DNA of 64,000 nucleotides, from the NCBI GenBank assembly GCA_024224155.1, contig JAAENP010000099.1, forward strand, positions 1 to 64,000, given 5' to 3'. The translations under genes and the position numbers were made by a program. Below, piece after piece: positions 25,062-35,141 of the stretch (its first letter is position 1; each line of letters opens with the position of its first letter). This DNA comes from a bacterium. GTDB lineage: Bacteria; Acidobacteriota; Thermoanaerobaculia; Multivoradales; JAHEKO01. The notes below the pieces were generated by a model. It saw only the letters and a program-made list of their open reading frames with translations, was not told the origin of the DNA and made no database searches.

Positions 25062-27782
25062 CTAACCACATCCGCTGGTGGCACCGCAGTTGAGGCAGTG
25101 GTAACAGGTGCCATTGCGCACCATGATCGAGCCACAATCCTGACAGCTGGGCGCATCGGTCTGCAACTGGAACGTAGCGGCCGCGCTCGTCGTGAGCTCG
25201 TCTTCGTCAACCTCCGCGGCCGCGATCTCCTCCCCGCCGTCTGCCGATTCACGCAGCACGATGCCCAGCTCGCGTTTCTTCTCGGGACTCAGGAACTTCG
25301 AGCCCAACCAGCGAAACATGTAGTCTGAAACGGACTTGGCGATCGGGATCTCGGGGTTGTTGGTGAAGCCCGAGGGCTCGAAGCGTGTGTGCGCGAACTT
25401 GGCGATCAGAGTCTCGAGCGGCACGTGATGCTGCAGAGCGATAGAGATGGCTGTGGCGAAGGCATCCATCAGACCGGAGATGGTCGAGCCTTCTTTGGCC
25501 ATGACCACGAAGATCTCTCCGGGAGTTCCATCATCGTAGAGACCCACCGTCAGATACCCCTTGTGGCCGCTGACTACGAATTTGTGGGTAATTGCCCGGC
25601 GCTCGTCCGGGAGCTTGCGGCGAACCGGTTTGGCCTTCGCCGTCGCCGAGACCTTCGAGGAGAGTGGCTGGCTGCGCTTGCAGCCGTTGCGATAGATCGC
25701 GATCGCCTTCAAGCCCAGCTTCCAGCCCTCGATGTAGGCCGCCTCGATTTCCTCGGGGGTCGCCTCATCGGGCATGTTGATGGTCTTGCTGATTGCCCCT
25801 GAAACGAAGGGCTGCACCGCTCCGAGCATCTCGAGGTGGCCCCGAAAGTGGATCGAGCGCTTGCCACTGGCCGGTTTAAAGGCGCAGTCGAAAACCGGCA
25901 GGTGCTCGGGCCGCAGGTCGCGTGCGCCCTCGATGGTGTCGCTCTCATTCACGAATGTGACGATCCTCTCGGCCTCGGACGCGCTGTAGCCGAGACGTTT
26001 GAGCGCCAGCGGTACCGTGCGGTTCACGATCTTGAGCATGCCGCCGCCGACCAGGCGCTTGTACTTCACCAGGGCGATATCGGGCTCGATCCCGGTGGTG
26101 TCGCAGTCCATCATGAAAGCGATGGTGCCGGTTGGCGCGATCACCGAGATCTGGCTGTTGCGCATTCCCTGGGTTTTGCCGAGCTCGATCACCTCATCCC
26201 AGCTTTCCTTGGCGCGCTGGAGAATCTCCAGCGGCACGTGCGCGGCGTCGATGCGCTGGATGGAGTCACGGTGCTTCTTGAGGACCCGCAGCATCGGACG
26301 GCGATTTTCGTCGAAGCCTGGAAAGGAACCTCGGGCCGCCGCCATCCGGCCCGATTGGGCGTAGGCCGCTCCCGACATGAGCGCGGCAATCGCGGCGGCG
26401 TAGTCCCGGCCCGCGTCCGAGTCGTACGGTAGTCCGCGAGCCATCAGCAGGGCGCCCAGATTGGCGAATCCGAGCCCTAGGGGACGAAAGTCGTGGGAGT
26501 TCTTCGCGATCGAAGGACGCGGATAACCGGCGTTGTCGACCAGGATCTCCTGGGCCGTGATCAAGATCTCGCAGGCACGCTCGAAGCGGCTCACTTCGAA
26601 GCGTTCCTCGTCGCCGTCGTAAAAGGCCATCAGGTTGAGCGACGCCAGGTTGCAGGCGGTGTCATCCAGGAACATGAACTCGCTGCAAGGATTGCTGGCG
26701 GTGATGGCAGCCGTGTTGGAACAGGTGTGCCATTCGTTGATCCGGGTGTCGAACTGGACACCGGGGTCACCGCAGACCCAAGTGGCCTCGGCGATCTTGC
26801 GCATCAGGTGACGGGCGGAGTACGAGTCCATCGCCTGGCCGCCCTGAACGGCATGGGTCGTCCACTCGCCGTCGTGCTCGACCGCCTCCATGAACTCGTC
26901 GGTGAGCCGGACCGAGTGGTTGGCGTTCTGGAAGAGAATCGAGTCGTAGGCGCCGCCCGGGACGTTGAAACCTCCGTCGTAGCCGGCCTCGATCAGGGCC
27001 CAGGCCTTCTTCTCTTCGTTGGCCTTGCTGTCGATGAACTCGACGATGTCAGGGTGGTCGATGTCGAGCATGACCATCTTGGCGGCGCGCCGCGTCTTAC
27101 CGCCGCTCTTGATGACGCCGGCGAAGGCGTCGAATCCCCTCATGAAGGACACCGGACCGGAAGAGGTGCCGCCGCCCTTGAGACCCTCTCGCGAGGATCG
27201 CAGCGTCGAGAGATTACTACCCGTGCCGGAGCCGTACTTGAACAGCATGCCCTCGGTCTTGGCCAGGTCGAGAATCGACGGCAGGGTGTCTTCGACCGAG
27301 TTGATGAAACAGGCCGAGCACTGCGGCTGGTCCTCGATACCGACGTTGAACCAGACCGGTGAGTTGAACGAGGCCATCTGGTGGAGCAGGATGTGACACA
27401 GCTCCGAAGCGAAGACCTCCGCGTCCTGGTCGGTGGCGAAGTAGCCATCGGCCCGGCCCCAGCCCGTGATCGTGTTCACGACGCGATCGAACGGTTGGCG
27501 CAAAGTGTTTTCGCGCGACGAGGTCCCGGCGGTTCCGCGAAAGTACTTGTTCGTGACCACGTTGGTGGCCTGCAAGCTCCAGAACTCGGGAAACTCCACG
27601 CCCTTCTGCTCGAATACGGTGTTGCCGCTCTCGTCCTTGATCGCGGCGTCACGCCGTTCCCATGCGACAGCATCGTAGGGGTGGACACCGGGCTCGGTGA
27701 ACCGACGCCCGAAGCGCAGTGCCGGTCGGTCTTTGGGTTCTGCCTGCTCGGCGTCCTGCTGGTTGAGCCTATTGGGATCCAC
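25062..27782 (-). CDS. nrdJ: adenosylcobalamin-dependent (class II) ribonucleotide reductase
   Basis: 906 residues from GTG 27782, which has AGGAG at 27788-27792; a GTG 33 nt upstream gives 917 but has a poorer site. The protein reduces ribonucleotides to deoxyribonucleotides using coenzyme B12, without oxygen. Signatures: CSACFINSVEDTLPSILDLA, NPCSEFMFLDDTACNLASLN, ISVIAPTGTIAFMMDCDTTG, and a C-terminal zinc-ribbon-like CQDCGSIMVRNGTCYHCLNC, typical of the long bacterial NrdJ type. The length fits the family (about 850-1000). It is the first of three genes on the minus strand. I looked for a cobalamin riboswitch in 27783-27978 and saw no B12-box. Confidence 0.93.
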   Translation of the reverse strand: MDPNRLNQQDAEQAEPKDRPALRFGRRFTEPGVHPYDAVAWERRDAAIKDESGNTVFEQKGVEFPEFWSLQATNVVTNKYFRGTAGTSSRENTLRQPFDRVVNTITGWGRADGYFATDQDAEVFASELCHILLHQMASFNSPVWFNVGIEDQPQCSACFINSVEDTLPSILDLAKTEGMLFKYGSGTGSNLSTLRSSREGLKGGGTSSGPVSFMRGFDAFAGVIKSGGKTRRAAKMVMLDIDHPDIVEFIDSKANEEKKAWALIEAGYDGGFNVPGGAYDSILFQNANHSVRLTDEFMEAVEHDGEWTTHAVQGGQAMDSYSARHLMRKIAEATWVCGDPGVQFDTRINEWHTCSNTAAITASNPCSEFMFLDDTACNLASLNLMAFYDGDEERFEVSRFERACEILITAQEILVDNAGYPRPSIAKNSHDFRPLGLGFANLGALLMARGLPYDSDAGRDYAAAIAALMSGAAYAQSGRMAAARGSFPGFDENRRPMLRVLKKHRDSIQRIDAAHVPLEILQRAKESWDEVIELGKTQGMRNSQISVIAPTGTIAFMMDCDTTGIEPDIALVKYKRLVGGGMLKIVNRTVPLALKRLGYSASEAERIVTFVNESDTIEGARDLRPEHLPVFDCAFKPASGKRSIHFRGHLEMLGAVQPFVSGAISKTINMPDEATPEEIEAAYIEGWKLGLKAIAIYRNGCKRSQPLSSKVSATAKAKPVRRKLPDERRAITHKFVVSGHKGYLTVGLYDDGTPGEIFVVMAKEGSTISGLMDAFATAISIALQHHVPLETLIAKFAHTRFEPSGFTNNPEIPIAKSVSDYMFRWLGSKFLSPEKKRELGIVLRESADGGEEIAAAEVDEDELTTSAAATFQLQTDAPSCQDCGSIMVRNGTCYHCLNCGATSGCG

Positions 27783-27978
27783 GATTCCTCCTGAGTTCCG
27801 CGCCGGTTTTGCCACCGCCCGCCCCGGTTTTTCCCGACCTTTCGTGCTCTTGTTCGTGCTGCCCGATTGGGCGGTTTGAGGTTACGGAGGGGACGGTGCC
27901 CCCGCCACACCCCAACGGGTAGGGTAGGGCAAAAAGTTCTTTTTTGAAAGCTATTTAGATGGATGCGAGTCACAGTGC

Positions 27979-28821
27979 CTAAACCCCTGCAGCGGTGGGG
28001 GTTGCAGCTGGCAAGACGGCCGGATCGGGCCTGGTAAGTCGCCGATAGCCGAGAAAGGCCGCTCCAAGGGACCCGGCGAACTGAACCAGGTCGCCCTCCG
28101 GTACGTTGACACGGCTGCCGAGAGTGCCGAGGCTACGCCGCACTTCGGTGGCCATCGTCGGGAAGCGCAGGATTCCTCCCAGGAGCGTGTACTCGGGCTC
28201 CATCCTCACTCGCTTCATGAGCTGCACGGCGCGTCCCACCAGCGAGACGATCGCGCCTTGCATGATGTCAGCGGGAGGCCGTCCAAGAGACAAGTGGTTG
28301 ATCACCTCCGACTCGGCAAAGACCGCGCATACGCCCGAGATCGGGGCCGGGTCCTTGGAGGTCGCCGCCAAGGCGCCGACCTCGTCTGTGCGATAGCCCA
28401 TGTACTGGGCGGTCTTCTCGATAAAGGCGCCGGTTCCGGCGGCGCACTTGTCGTTGAGGCGGAAGGACTTGACCTTGGAGGCGTCGTCGATCCTGGATGC
28501 CTTCATGGTCTGGCCGCCGATGTCGAGCACCGTGCGGGTCGCGGGGAAGAAGAAGCTTGCGGCTCGAGCGGCAGCGGTGAGATCCGTGACCCGGACGTCG
28601 CAGAAGGGCACTTGATGGCGGCCGAAACCGGTGGCGACGACGTAGGAAACCTGTTTCTCACGCAGAGAGCCGGCTTCGAGAGCCTCACCGTAAACGCGTC
28701 GTGAAACCTCGGGCAGGCGGAATCCGGTTCGAGCGATCGCAGTGCCGACGATTTCTCTGCCGTCCGCCAGGATGACCGCCTTGGCGTAGGTCGATCCGAC
28801 GTCGATTCCGGCGGTCAGCAT
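27979..28821 (-). CDS. bzdQ: benzoyl-CoA reductase activator ATPase subunit (BcrA/BadF/BzdQ family), last gene of operon
   Basis: 280 residues from ATG 28821, overlapping the previous stop as ATGA behind AGGAGG. An ASKHA-fold ATPase of the BadF/BadG/BcrA/BcrD family: LTAGIDVGSTYAKAVILADG, VLDIGGQTMKASRID, Fe-S ligand regions [10 protein letters not shown] and CAVFAESEV, and GGILRFPTM. In class I benzoyl-CoA reductase two such subunits share a [4Fe-4S] cluster and use two ATP per electron pair to drive ring reduction. Both activators here are about 280 residues, as in the Azoarcus Bzd type, not the mixed sizes of Thauera BcrA/BcrD. The symbol is given by gene order; P and Q could be exchanged. 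Reading can be carried further upstream, but that would overlap the neighbour. Confidence 0.8.
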   Translation of the reverse strand: MLTAGIDVGSTYAKAVILADGREIVGTAIARTGFRLPEVSRRVYGEALEAGSLREKQVSYVVATGFGRHQVPFCDVRVTDLTAAARAASFFFPATRTVLDIGGQTMKASRIDDASKVKSFRLNDKCAAGTGAFIEKTAQYMGYRTDEVGALAATSKDPAPISGVCAVFAESEVINHLSLGRPPADIMQGAIVSLVGRAVQLMKRVRMEPEYTLLGGILRFPTMATEVRRSLGTLGSRVNVPEGDLVQFAGSLGAAFLGYRRLTRPDPAVLPAATPTAAGV

Positions 28822-29654
28822 CAGGAGACCTCCTGGCGCAGGCGGTTCGATCGGAGGAGCGCCGGGCGCTGGCCTGCTCGAATTCGATCGAGACCGAACA
28901 AGCCTGCGCCCAAGGCGCCCAGGAAGTGCGATTCGGAGCTGACGTTGATCGGAAAGCCGAGCTTCCTTTCGAGGGTCTTGACCATACCGACGTTCTTCGC
29001 GACGCCGCCGCTGAACGTCAGTTCTTGCTCTATTCCGACGCGCCTCAACAGCCCGAGCGAGCGCGAGGCGATGGACTCGTGAACGCCCAGAAGGATGTCC
29101 TCGATCTTCTGCCCGCGTCCGAGCCACGAGAGAATCTCGGATTCGGCGAAGACAGTACATGTCGTGCTGATTCGAACCGATTTCTGGGCGGCTAGAGCGG
29201 TGGGGCCGAGGTCGTCGAGCGGGATCTCGAGGGCGGTCGAGGCCGCTCCCAGGAATCGACCGGTGCCGGCAGCGCACTTGTCATTCATGCAGAAATCCAG
29301 GATGTCTCCCGCCGGGGCCACGCTGATTGCCTTGGTGTCCTGGCCGCCCATGTCGAGGACGGTGCGGGTTTCCGGGAACATGTGGGTGGCGCCCCGCGCA
29401 TGGCAGCTGATCTCGGTGACTTGGTCGTGGCCGAAGTTGATCTGATAGCGGCCATAACCGGTTCCGATCACGCATTCGATGTCCTGGTCGGTGGCTTCGG
29501 CGTCCGCCATGGCGAGCTCGAAGGCCTTCTCGGCCGCGGTCACGACGTTGGCGCCGGTGTCGATGAGGGCGCGGCCGGCGATCCGCTCGTGCTCGTCGAG
29601 CACGACCGCCTTAGTCTGGGTCGAGCCGATGTCTACTCCAGCTGCAAAAGCCAT
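28821..29654 (-). CDS. bzdP: benzoyl-CoA reductase activator ATPase subunit (BcrD/BadG/BzdP family)
   Basis: 277 residues from ATG 29654. It has the same ASKHA plan as its downstream neighbour: [64 protein letters not shown] and CTVFAESEI for the bridging Fe-S cluster, and [15 protein letters not shown]. It resembles the 2-hydroxyacyl-CoA dehydratase activators as well, but the linked oah, had and dch genes make benzoyl-CoA reductase the best reading. It should form the ATPase half of the enzyme with the product of 27979-28821. The gene lies 28 nt after bzdO. The symbol is by order of the Azoarcus operon bzdNOPQ. Confidence 0.82.
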   Translation of the reverse strand: MAFAAGVDIGSTQTKAVVLDEHERIAGRALIDTGANVVTAAEKAFELAMADAEATDQDIECVIGTGYGRYQINFGHDQVTEISCHARGATHMFPETRTVLDMGGQDTKAISVAPAGDILDFCMNDKCAAGTGRFLGAASTALEIPLDDLGPTALAAQKSVRISTTCTVFAESEILSWLGRGQKIEDILLGVHESIASRSLGLLRRVGIEQELTFSGGVAKNVGMVKTLERKLGFPINVSSESHFLGALGAGLFGLDRIRAGQRPALLRSNRLRQEVS

Positions 29655-29682
29655 TGACTACTCCTCTCCTGTGGCTCGCGGC

Positions 29683-30975
29683 CTAGCCAGCCGCCTCTCG
29701 CAGCCGGCGCGCGGCGAGGCCTTCGAAGAAGGCGTCGGCGCGGTTCTTGAGTTGGGCCTCCGAGACGACGCGCTTGTCCATCATGTCCGACTCGATGAAG
29801 AGCGTCGGTACATCATGGGCCGCCAGCAACGCCCGGCGGCTGTCCGCAAGGCCGGTCGAAACCGTGCGGCAGCTCTTGATTGGGTGGTATACGACGCCAT
29901 CAATGGAGAACTCTTCGATCATGCTGCCGATCACCCGATCGCTTTGGAACATCGAGTCCATGGCATCGCGGACCGAAAGCAGAACGCCTTCCGCCAGGCT
30001 CTCGAGGGGGTGCTCCAGGTCGTACTCGAAACCCAGATTGGTGCCCCCGGAAGCGAACCACAGATAGGTGGAGTTGACGAAGACACCACCCCAGTCGGTG
30101 AAGAGCTCGTTGAACCGGCGAAAGATCGGGTAGCAGGGAACGCCGACGAAGGTCAACCGGTAGTCCTCCTCGGTGCGCGTGCCGATGCCGTTCTCAGCCT
30201 TGTACTCGAGCTCCTCGACCAGGTCGGAGAAATAGCCCGCCGCTTCGGGAGTGCCTCTCAGGCCGTTGGCCACACCCAGAAACACGGTACCGTCGGTGAG
30301 CGCGTTGAACACCGCCGGTCGGCTCCGGTTGAGATCGATGATTCGCTTCCAGGAGCTGCTGACCGTGTTGCAGTCGCTCAGTACCTGGCGTAGGCGGTCG
30401 ATATCGAAGGCCTTGCCGGTGATCTCTTCGCAGGCGCCGATCAACTCGCGTATCTGCCCCTCGACGTACCGTCGGTCGGTCTCGAAGTCGCTGCTACCGG
30501 GGCGGCTGGTGGCACCCACCTCCCGAGTCCCAGGCACGTCCAGGGTGAAGACCCGGGTGCCGTGCAGGCGCTCCCAGATCTCGGCCCACTTGATGTAGGT
30601 GTTGCAGGCGTTGGTCAAAACCGCCAGGGTGGGAGTCGGAATGCGGCCGGCGGGGTGCTCGCCCCCGCGTAGCTGAACCGCCACGTCGGCTTTGACGTAG
30701 CCGCAGATATCGGGTGAAAAGCCGAAGTCTTCGGCTTCGTTGAGGTAATCGTGGGCGACGTGGCGGACCGCCATCTGCAGAGAGTTGATCTCGGGGAAGA
30801 CCACCGGCAGGTCGAAGCAGCGGAGGATCTCGACGAAGCTGCCCATTACGAAGACGTAGGCCGATGCCTCGCTGCGCTCGGCAACTCCCGAGAGACCATC
30901 GAACCAGTTCTTGAACAGCAATGAGCCCTGCTCGTGGCCGCGTCCGATGATCTTCGTGGTGTCGTGTGCTTCCAT
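29683..30975 (-). CDS. bzdO: benzoyl-CoA reductase catalytic subunit (BcrB/BzdO family)
   Basis: 430 residues from ATG 30975 with AGAGGTG upstream; longer upstream reading overlaps bzdN and is not needed. A 2-hydroxyglutaryl-CoA dehydratase D-component-type protein: FVMGSFVEILRCFDLPVVFP near residue 45, EDFGFSPDICGYVKADV, VLTNACNTYIKWAEIW, VGVPCYPIFRRFNELFTDWG and YHPIKSCRTVSTG. In class I reductases the two such subunits hold the benzoyl-CoA site and its [4Fe-4S] cluster. The size matches BzdO (about 450 residues) rather than BcrC. It lies 14 nt after bzdN in a run of genes with very short gaps, so co-transcription is near certain. Confidence 0.85.
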   Translation of the reverse strand: MEAHDTTKIIGRGHEQGSLLFKNWFDGLSGVAERSEASAYVFVMGSFVEILRCFDLPVVFPEINSLQMAVRHVAHDYLNEAEDFGFSPDICGYVKADVAVQLRGGEHPAGRIPTPTLAVLTNACNTYIKWAEIWERLHGTRVFTLDVPGTREVGATSRPGSSDFETDRRYVEGQIRELIGACEEITGKAFDIDRLRQVLSDCNTVSSSWKRIIDLNRSRPAVFNALTDGTVFLGVANGLRGTPEAAGYFSDLVEELEYKAENGIGTRTEEDYRLTFVGVPCYPIFRRFNELFTDWGGVFVNSTYLWFASGGTNLGFEYDLEHPLESLAEGVLLSVRDAMDSMFQSDRVIGSMIEEFSIDGVVYHPIKSCRTVSTGLADSRRALLAAHDVPTLFIESDMMDKRVVSEAQLKNRADAFFEGLAARRLREAAG

Positions 30976-30989
30976 CTGTTGGGCACCTC

Positions 30990-32150
30990 TCAGGCGAAGA
31001 GAAGGTTCTCGGCGAAGGTCTCGAGCTGAAGCTCCATGTGCTCGAAGCTCGACATCGATTCCTGAAACTCGGTGACGAAGTAGGGGATGTCGTGCTCGTC
31101 GAGAGCCTGCGTGTAGGCGACCTGCTCTTCGAGGCCTGGCTCGCACATCTTGGCGGCCCCAACGATCGCGGCGTCGGCTCCCGAGCTTTCGATCCGGGCC
31201 AGCAGCATCTTCTCTTTGGGCTTGCGTAGGTCATGCTGGACCGGGCTATAGGACGAGGTCTCCAGGTACGCCCGCGCCAGATCTGCCAGCGGGTCTCCGG
31301 TCGCGATCACGTCTTGGACCAGCCAGCGAAGGCCGATCAGGAAGTCATCGTCGACTAGGTAGCAGGAGCGGCCGATGGTTCGAATGAGGTCGAGCGGCGG
31401 CTGTTCGCAGAAGCCGCCTTCGAACACCACCCGGATGCGGTCTTGACGCTTGCGGTCGCGTTTTCGAATCAACGGCAGCAGCCATTCGAGAAGCTCGTTG
31501 TGCTCCTCGCGCGGCAAGATGCCCGCGAGCGAGGTGAGGACGTAGCCTTCCTCGGCAGAGAGCAGCCAGGGTGTGTCGCGCTTGATGGCATAGAGCTGGC
31601 GCAGAAGTGCTCGGTTTTCGTTGAAGACGGCGATCGAGGCGCGCAGGTCGGTCTCGCTCACCGATCGGCCGGCGACTTTCTCGAGAGTGCGCAGCATGCG
31701 AGCGTACTCTTGGGTGAGGTACTCGGCGGTGTGGGCCGAGTTGGCATTCTGGGGCAAATAGAGAATCTGGCTGGGATAGTCGACGTTCCGTCCCCAGATC
31801 GCGGCCAGGTTGCGGGCGGCGTCGCAAATCGGATGACTGACGAAGAGGTCGAGCTCGAGATTCCCGGAAAGGGCCAACTCCAGGGAGGTCTTCAGGATCG
31901 AGCACAGATAGGAGCCGAATCGCGACTCCGCCTGGGTGGCTTCGACGACCGCCCCCCGCACCTTGACCGGCAAAAGGCCCGCGGCATGTGCGAGCTCTTC
32001 GGGGAAGTAGACCTGAAAATGGCCCACTACCTTGCCGCCACTCTGACGCCACTTCCTGACGGTCGGGAAGCTCGTATCTTCGAGCAGCTCACGGCAAGCC
32101 GCGAGGACCCCGTCCGGATCGTCTTTCTTCCAGCTGAAGACTCGGCTCAC
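30990..32150 (-). CDS. bzdN: benzoyl-CoA reductase catalytic subunit (BcrC/BzdN family)
   Basis: 386 residues from GTG 32150 behind AGAGAG, 8 nt after the dch stop. It is a second dehydratase D-component-like protein: [80 protein letters not shown] and [12 protein letters not shown]. Cysteines in SYLC, HPIC and KMCEP are placed as expected for an Fe-S ligand set. The length equals BzdN/BcrC (about 385). It should pair with the bzdO product to bind benzoyl-CoA and pass electrons to the ring, giving cyclohexa-1,5-diene-1-carbonyl-CoA. No ferredoxin gene, the usual electron donor, is found beside it. Confidence 0.86.
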   Translation of the reverse strand: MSRVFSWKKDDPDGVLAACRELLEDTSFPTVRKWRQSGGKVVGHFQVYFPEELAHAAGLLPVKVRGAVVEATQAESRFGSYLCSILKTSLELALSGNLELDLFVSHPICDAARNLAAIWGRNVDYPSQILYLPQNANSAHTAEYLTQEYARMLRTLEKVAGRSVSETDLRASIAVFNENRALLRQLYAIKRDTPWLLSAEEGYVLTSLAGILPREEHNELLEWLLPLIRKRDRKRQDRIRVVFEGGFCEQPPLDLIRTIGRSCYLVDDDFLIGLRWLVQDVIATGDPLADLARAYLETSSYSPVQHDLRKPKEKMLLARIESSGADAAIVGAAKMCEPGLEEQVAYTQALDEHDIPYFVTEFQESMSSFEHMELQLETFAENLLFA

Positions 32151-32158
32151 GGCTCTCT

Positions 32159-32920
32159 CTAGGCGTTGACCCAGGCTGGATCACGCTTGTCGAGGAAGGC
32201 GCTGATGCCCTCCTCGGCGTCCTGTGTGGCCATGAGATCGACGAGGTAACGACGCTCGAGCTCCGGCAGGCGATGGCGGACCGTTTCGTTCAGCGTCTCC
32301 CGGAGTGCGCGCGTCGCCAGTCGTAAGGCTTTCGCCGAGCGCGGCAGGATCGACTGCTTGAGGAACGCGTCGACGGCCTGCTCGAGCTCACCTTCCTCAC
32401 ACAGCCGGGTCACCAGGCCACAGGCGACCGCGTCTCCAGCGGCAAGCTGTTGACTCCCCAGGACCAAGTTATCCGTAATCGCCGGTCCCAGCAGTTCCGG
32501 GAAGATAGCGCAGGCCACCGGCGGAAAGACGCCGAGCTGAATCTCGGGTAAGGCGAAGACGGCGTTGGTCTCCGCGACAAGGAAGTGGCAGAAACCCGCC
32601 AGTTCGAAGGCGCCGCCCAGGCATCGGCCGCGCACCGCCGCAACCGCAGGTACGTCGCTCGCCATCAAGGCCTCGAAGACGTCGTGGAAAGCCGGCAGAA
32701 AGGTCTCTACCTCCCCTCGAACGTGCTGCTGGACGCTGGCTCCGTAGGAGAAGTTCTTGCCGCCGGCCGTCAGCAGGAAGGCCTTGAGATCGGCATCGCC
32801 TCCGTGCACCCGGATGGCTTCGGCCAGCTCGAGGCAGAGCGCGTGATCCAGGATGTTGCCGGGTGGCGCATCGAGGTGCAGCCGGCAGACATCGGAGGTT
32901 CTGTGAACGGTCAGGGTCAT
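32159..32920 (-). CDS. dch: cyclohexa-1,5-diene-1-carbonyl-CoA hydratase (enoyl-CoA hydratase family)
   Basis: 253 residues from ATG 32920, overlapping the oah stop as ATGA, with AAGGAG upstream. A crotonase-fold protein: [40 protein letters not shown] for the first oxyanion strand, and [20 protein letters not shown] for the second. The benzoyl-CoA-pathway dienoyl-CoA hydratases are about 255-260 residues and lack one of the usual crotonase acid pairs; the length fits. Its place between oah and bzdN supports the role of adding water to the diene made by the reductase. By sequence alone it could be another enoyl-CoA hydratase. Confidence 0.83.
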   Translation of the reverse strand: MTLTVHRTSDVCRLHLDAPPGNILDHALCLELAEAIRVHGGDADLKAFLLTAGGKNFSYGASVQQHVRGEVETFLPAFHDVFEALMASDVPAVAAVRGRCLGGAFELAGFCHFLVAETNAVFALPEIQLGVFPPVACAIFPELLGPAITDNLVLGSQQLAAGDAVACGLVTRLCEEGELEQAVDAFLKQSILPRSAKALRLATRALRETLNETVRHRLPELERRYLVDLMATQDAEEGISAFLDKRDPAWVNA

Positions 32921-34029
32921 CGGGCAATCTCCTTCTTCTTTGGAGGCGAGACCGCGGCGATCAACTCGTCGTTCCAGGCCTGGCCGGCGGCGAGGCGGCG
33001 TCGAAGGTCGAGGAAGTCGACTTCCCGATGACCACGCTCTCCGAAATGAAAGGCCGGGAATCCGGCTTTGGCTTCGGTAGCCATATTCAGAGCCAGCCAA
33101 GCTCGATTGGACTCGCGGTTGCGGTGCCAGTGCTGCAGCTTGTGTTTGCGCAGTGATTCGATCGTTTTGGTCGTGCAGTCGGGCATCGTGAGTGCCAGTT
33201 TCCAGGCCAGCTCTTCCACGCTGGCGTCGAGGCGGGAGAAGTCGATCTGGCAGGCGCGCAAGCGCTCCTTGGCTCGAACGAGCTCTTCGCCCTGCTTGAG
33301 CTCGCCATGAACGATGTGACCCTCCTTGTCGAGCCAGCGGTCGGTGATCACCCGCGGGTCGGCGACCCACTCGCCGTCGTCTCGGAGCACTCGCTCGATA
33401 CCGTTGACAAGCCCGAAGCGCTCGGCCTGGTAGGCGCTCCATACCTCGCACAGAGTGCAAGACTCCATCGCTCGGGCGAAGCCGACGTAGAGCGGAAGAA
33501 AGTCGGTCGATCCGCCGTCCGGCGCGGAACCGTGCTTGGGGCCGGCTTGACCGAAGACCGAGGTGTCCGCGGCAAGGGTGAAGTCGCAAGCCATGCCGAT
33601 CTCCTGCCCTCCGGCCAACCGCATCCCGTTGACGCGATTGATCACCGGTTTGTCACACTCGAGAATCGCGGTCACCATGTCGTTGAAGAGCCGCATGTAC
33701 TGGCGGTACTCGAGCGGTCGGCCGGCATAGACCTCCGCATACTCGGCCGTGTTGCCGCCGGTGCAGAAGGCGCGGTCGCCGACCGCCGTGAAGACAGCGC
33801 ACACCACGTCGCGCTCCATGGACGCGCGGCGAAAGGCCAGAATCAGCTCCTTCACCGCATCCGTCGTGTAGGAGTTGAGCTGGCGAGGATTATCGAGTAC
33901 GACCCAGGCGTTGAAGAGTCCCTCGACCGCTTGGCCGTCCGGCTGCCGCAGGGGTCGGCGCTCGTATTGAATGTGCCGAAACTCGACGTCGGCCAGAAGC
34001 TCGTGGTTTTTGGTGGCTGGTTCTCGCAT
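32917..34029 (-). CDS. oah: 6-oxocyclohex-1-ene-1-carbonyl-CoA hydrolase (BamA/Oah)
   Basis: 370 residues from ATG 34029. A long crotonase-family enzyme that adds water and opens the ring, making 3-hydroxypimelyl-CoA. The stretches used as markers for this enzyme are present: GLFNAWVVLDNPRQLNSYTT, AVGDRAFCTGGNTAEYAEVY, NRVNGMRLAGGQEIGMACDF and GQAGPKHGSAPDGGSTDFLP. Family members are about 375-380 residues, so the gene is complete. This is the best single proof that the cluster is for anaerobic aromatic degradation, because oah/bamA occurs in all known benzoyl-CoA degraders. It lies 62 nt downstream of had and overlaps dch. Confidence 0.93.
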   Translation of the reverse strand: MREPATKNHELLADVEFRHIQYERRPLRQPDGQAVEGLFNAWVVLDNPRQLNSYTTDAVKELILAFRRASMERDVVCAVFTAVGDRAFCTGGNTAEYAEVYAGRPLEYRQYMRLFNDMVTAILECDKPVINRVNGMRLAGGQEIGMACDFTLAADTSVFGQAGPKHGSAPDGGSTDFLPLYVGFARAMESCTLCEVWSAYQAERFGLVNGIERVLRDDGEWVADPRVITDRWLDKEGHIVHGELKQGEELVRAKERLRACQIDFSRLDASVEELAWKLALTMPDCTTKTIESLRKHKLQHWHRNRESNRAWLALNMATEAKAGFPAFHFGERGHREVDFLDLRRRLAAGQAWNDELIAAVSPPKKKEIAR

Positions 34030-34091
34030 CAGAGATCTCCTCAGCAGTCCGTGATAGGGCGCTCGGTCATCTGGCCGTCTAGCACGGGCTG

Positions 34092-35141
34092 CTAAAAGTC
34101 CGGAATCAGGATCGGCCGGCGGCGATGGTGCTCGTCGGCCAGGAGTTCGTTGAGGCGTCGCATCGGGTGGTAATCGACGAAGGCCTCGATCTCGAGTTCA
34201 CCTCCGGCGATGAGATCGAGGATCTCGGGGAAGTGCTCGGGCAAGCAACCCCAGTTGCCGAACGCCGTCGCGTCGAAGGCCATCAGGTTGGAAAGCCGGA
34301 GCTCGGTTTTCTGCATGGTGAAGCCGACGACCGCGAGCGATGCGTTGTGGGTGAGAAGCGAATAGGCGGTCTGCTGACCGGCGCCGGTACCTGAGCACTC
34401 GATGATTTTTCGTCGATGGCGTTGGCCGCCCTCTCTGCCCTCGAAGTCCGCGATCGCACTCCGAATCTCCTTGACGCTCGACTCGGCGGCGTTCAGGGGC
34501 AAGTCGATGTAGCTCGAGATCGCCTGCAAACGACCCTCATCGATATCGATTGCGACGACCCGCGCACCCAGGTACTTGGCTGTCTGGACGGCAAAGGTGC
34601 CGACACCGCCGGCGCCGACCACGACGACCAGGTCGCCCGCGGCAGTTCCGGCACGCAGTACCGATTGGTAGGCGGTGCCGACGGCATCGGCGACGACGGA
34701 CAGACTCTCGAGCTTGGTCAGGCTCTCAGGGACCGGACACAGGAACCGAGCGGGGCCGAGAAAATGCGAAGCGAAGCCACCGTGGAAGTCGTTGCCGGGC
34801 ATCTTCTGTCGCCGGCAAACGTTGCCGCGGCCGGAGCGGCAAAGGGCGCAGTCGCCGCAAGGCAGGACGGCCGGGACCAGCAGGTTCCTGCCGACGAGAT
34901 CCTCGGCGCCGGGGCCGGCCGCGACCGCTTGTCCCACGATCTCGTGGCCGAGTGTCAAGGGCAGCGGTGCGTTCGGCCGGACTCCTCCGTAGAGAAACGA
35001 GAAGTCGGTATGGCAAAGGCCGCAGGCCGTGATTCTCAAAAGCACCTCACCTGGCTCTGGTTTGGGTAGGGGATTCTCCTGCAGCTCCAGGGGCTGGCCG
35101 GCCTCGGTCATGCGCCAGGAAGAGAGGCGATCGGCGGTCAT
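34092..35141 (-). CDS. had: 6-hydroxycyclohex-1-ene-1-carbonyl-CoA dehydrogenase (zinc MDR family)
   Basis: 349 residues from ATG 35141, overlapping the stop of the TetR gene as ATGA. A medium-chain dehydrogenase: catalytic zinc region ITACGLCHTDFSFLYGG and TLGHEIVGQAVAAG, structural zinc CGDCALCRSGRGNVC, Rossmann loop VVVGAGGVGTFAVQTAKYLG with an acidic residue after the second strand (AIDID), so NAD is likely. Place between the regulator and oah fits the NAD-dependent oxidation of the 6-hydroxy to the 6-oxo compound in the benzoyl-CoA pathway. The family length fits. Without the neighbours it could only be called an alcohol dehydrogenase. Confidence 0.88.
   Translation of the reverse strand: MTADRLSSWRMTEAGQPLELQENPLPKPEPGEVLLRITACGLCHTDFSFLYGGVRPNAPLPLTLGHEIVGQAVAAGPGAEDLVGRNLLVPAVLPCGDCALCRSGRGNVCRRQKMPGNDFHGGFASHFLGPARFLCPVPESLTKLESLSVVADAVGTAYQSVLRAGTAAGDLVVVVGAGGVGTFAVQTAKYLGARVVAIDIDEGRLQAISSYIDLPLNAAESSVKEIRSAIADFEGREGGQRHRRKIIECSGTGAGQQTAYSLLTHNASLAVVGFTMQKTELRLSNLMAFDATAFGNWGCLPEHFPEILDLIAGGELEIEAFVDYHPMRRLNELLADEHHRRRPILIPDF

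Noticed and set aside
27783-27978. Possible cobalamin riboswitch upstream of nrdJ
   Set aside because: No B12-box or typical long folded leader was seen; only an A/T hairpin (CAAAAA-TTTTTG) near 27930-27946, too weak to call.
28822-29277. Upstream extension of the last activator ATPase to 432 residues
   Set aside because: The extra 150 residues are a shadow of the neighbouring activator gene; the ATGA overlap with AGGAGG gives the better start at 28821.
34416-35069. Plus-strand ORF of 217 codons opposite the dehydrogenase gene
   Set aside because: Its composition is that of an antisense shadow; the minus strand has a complete, motif-rich MDR enzyme in an operon.
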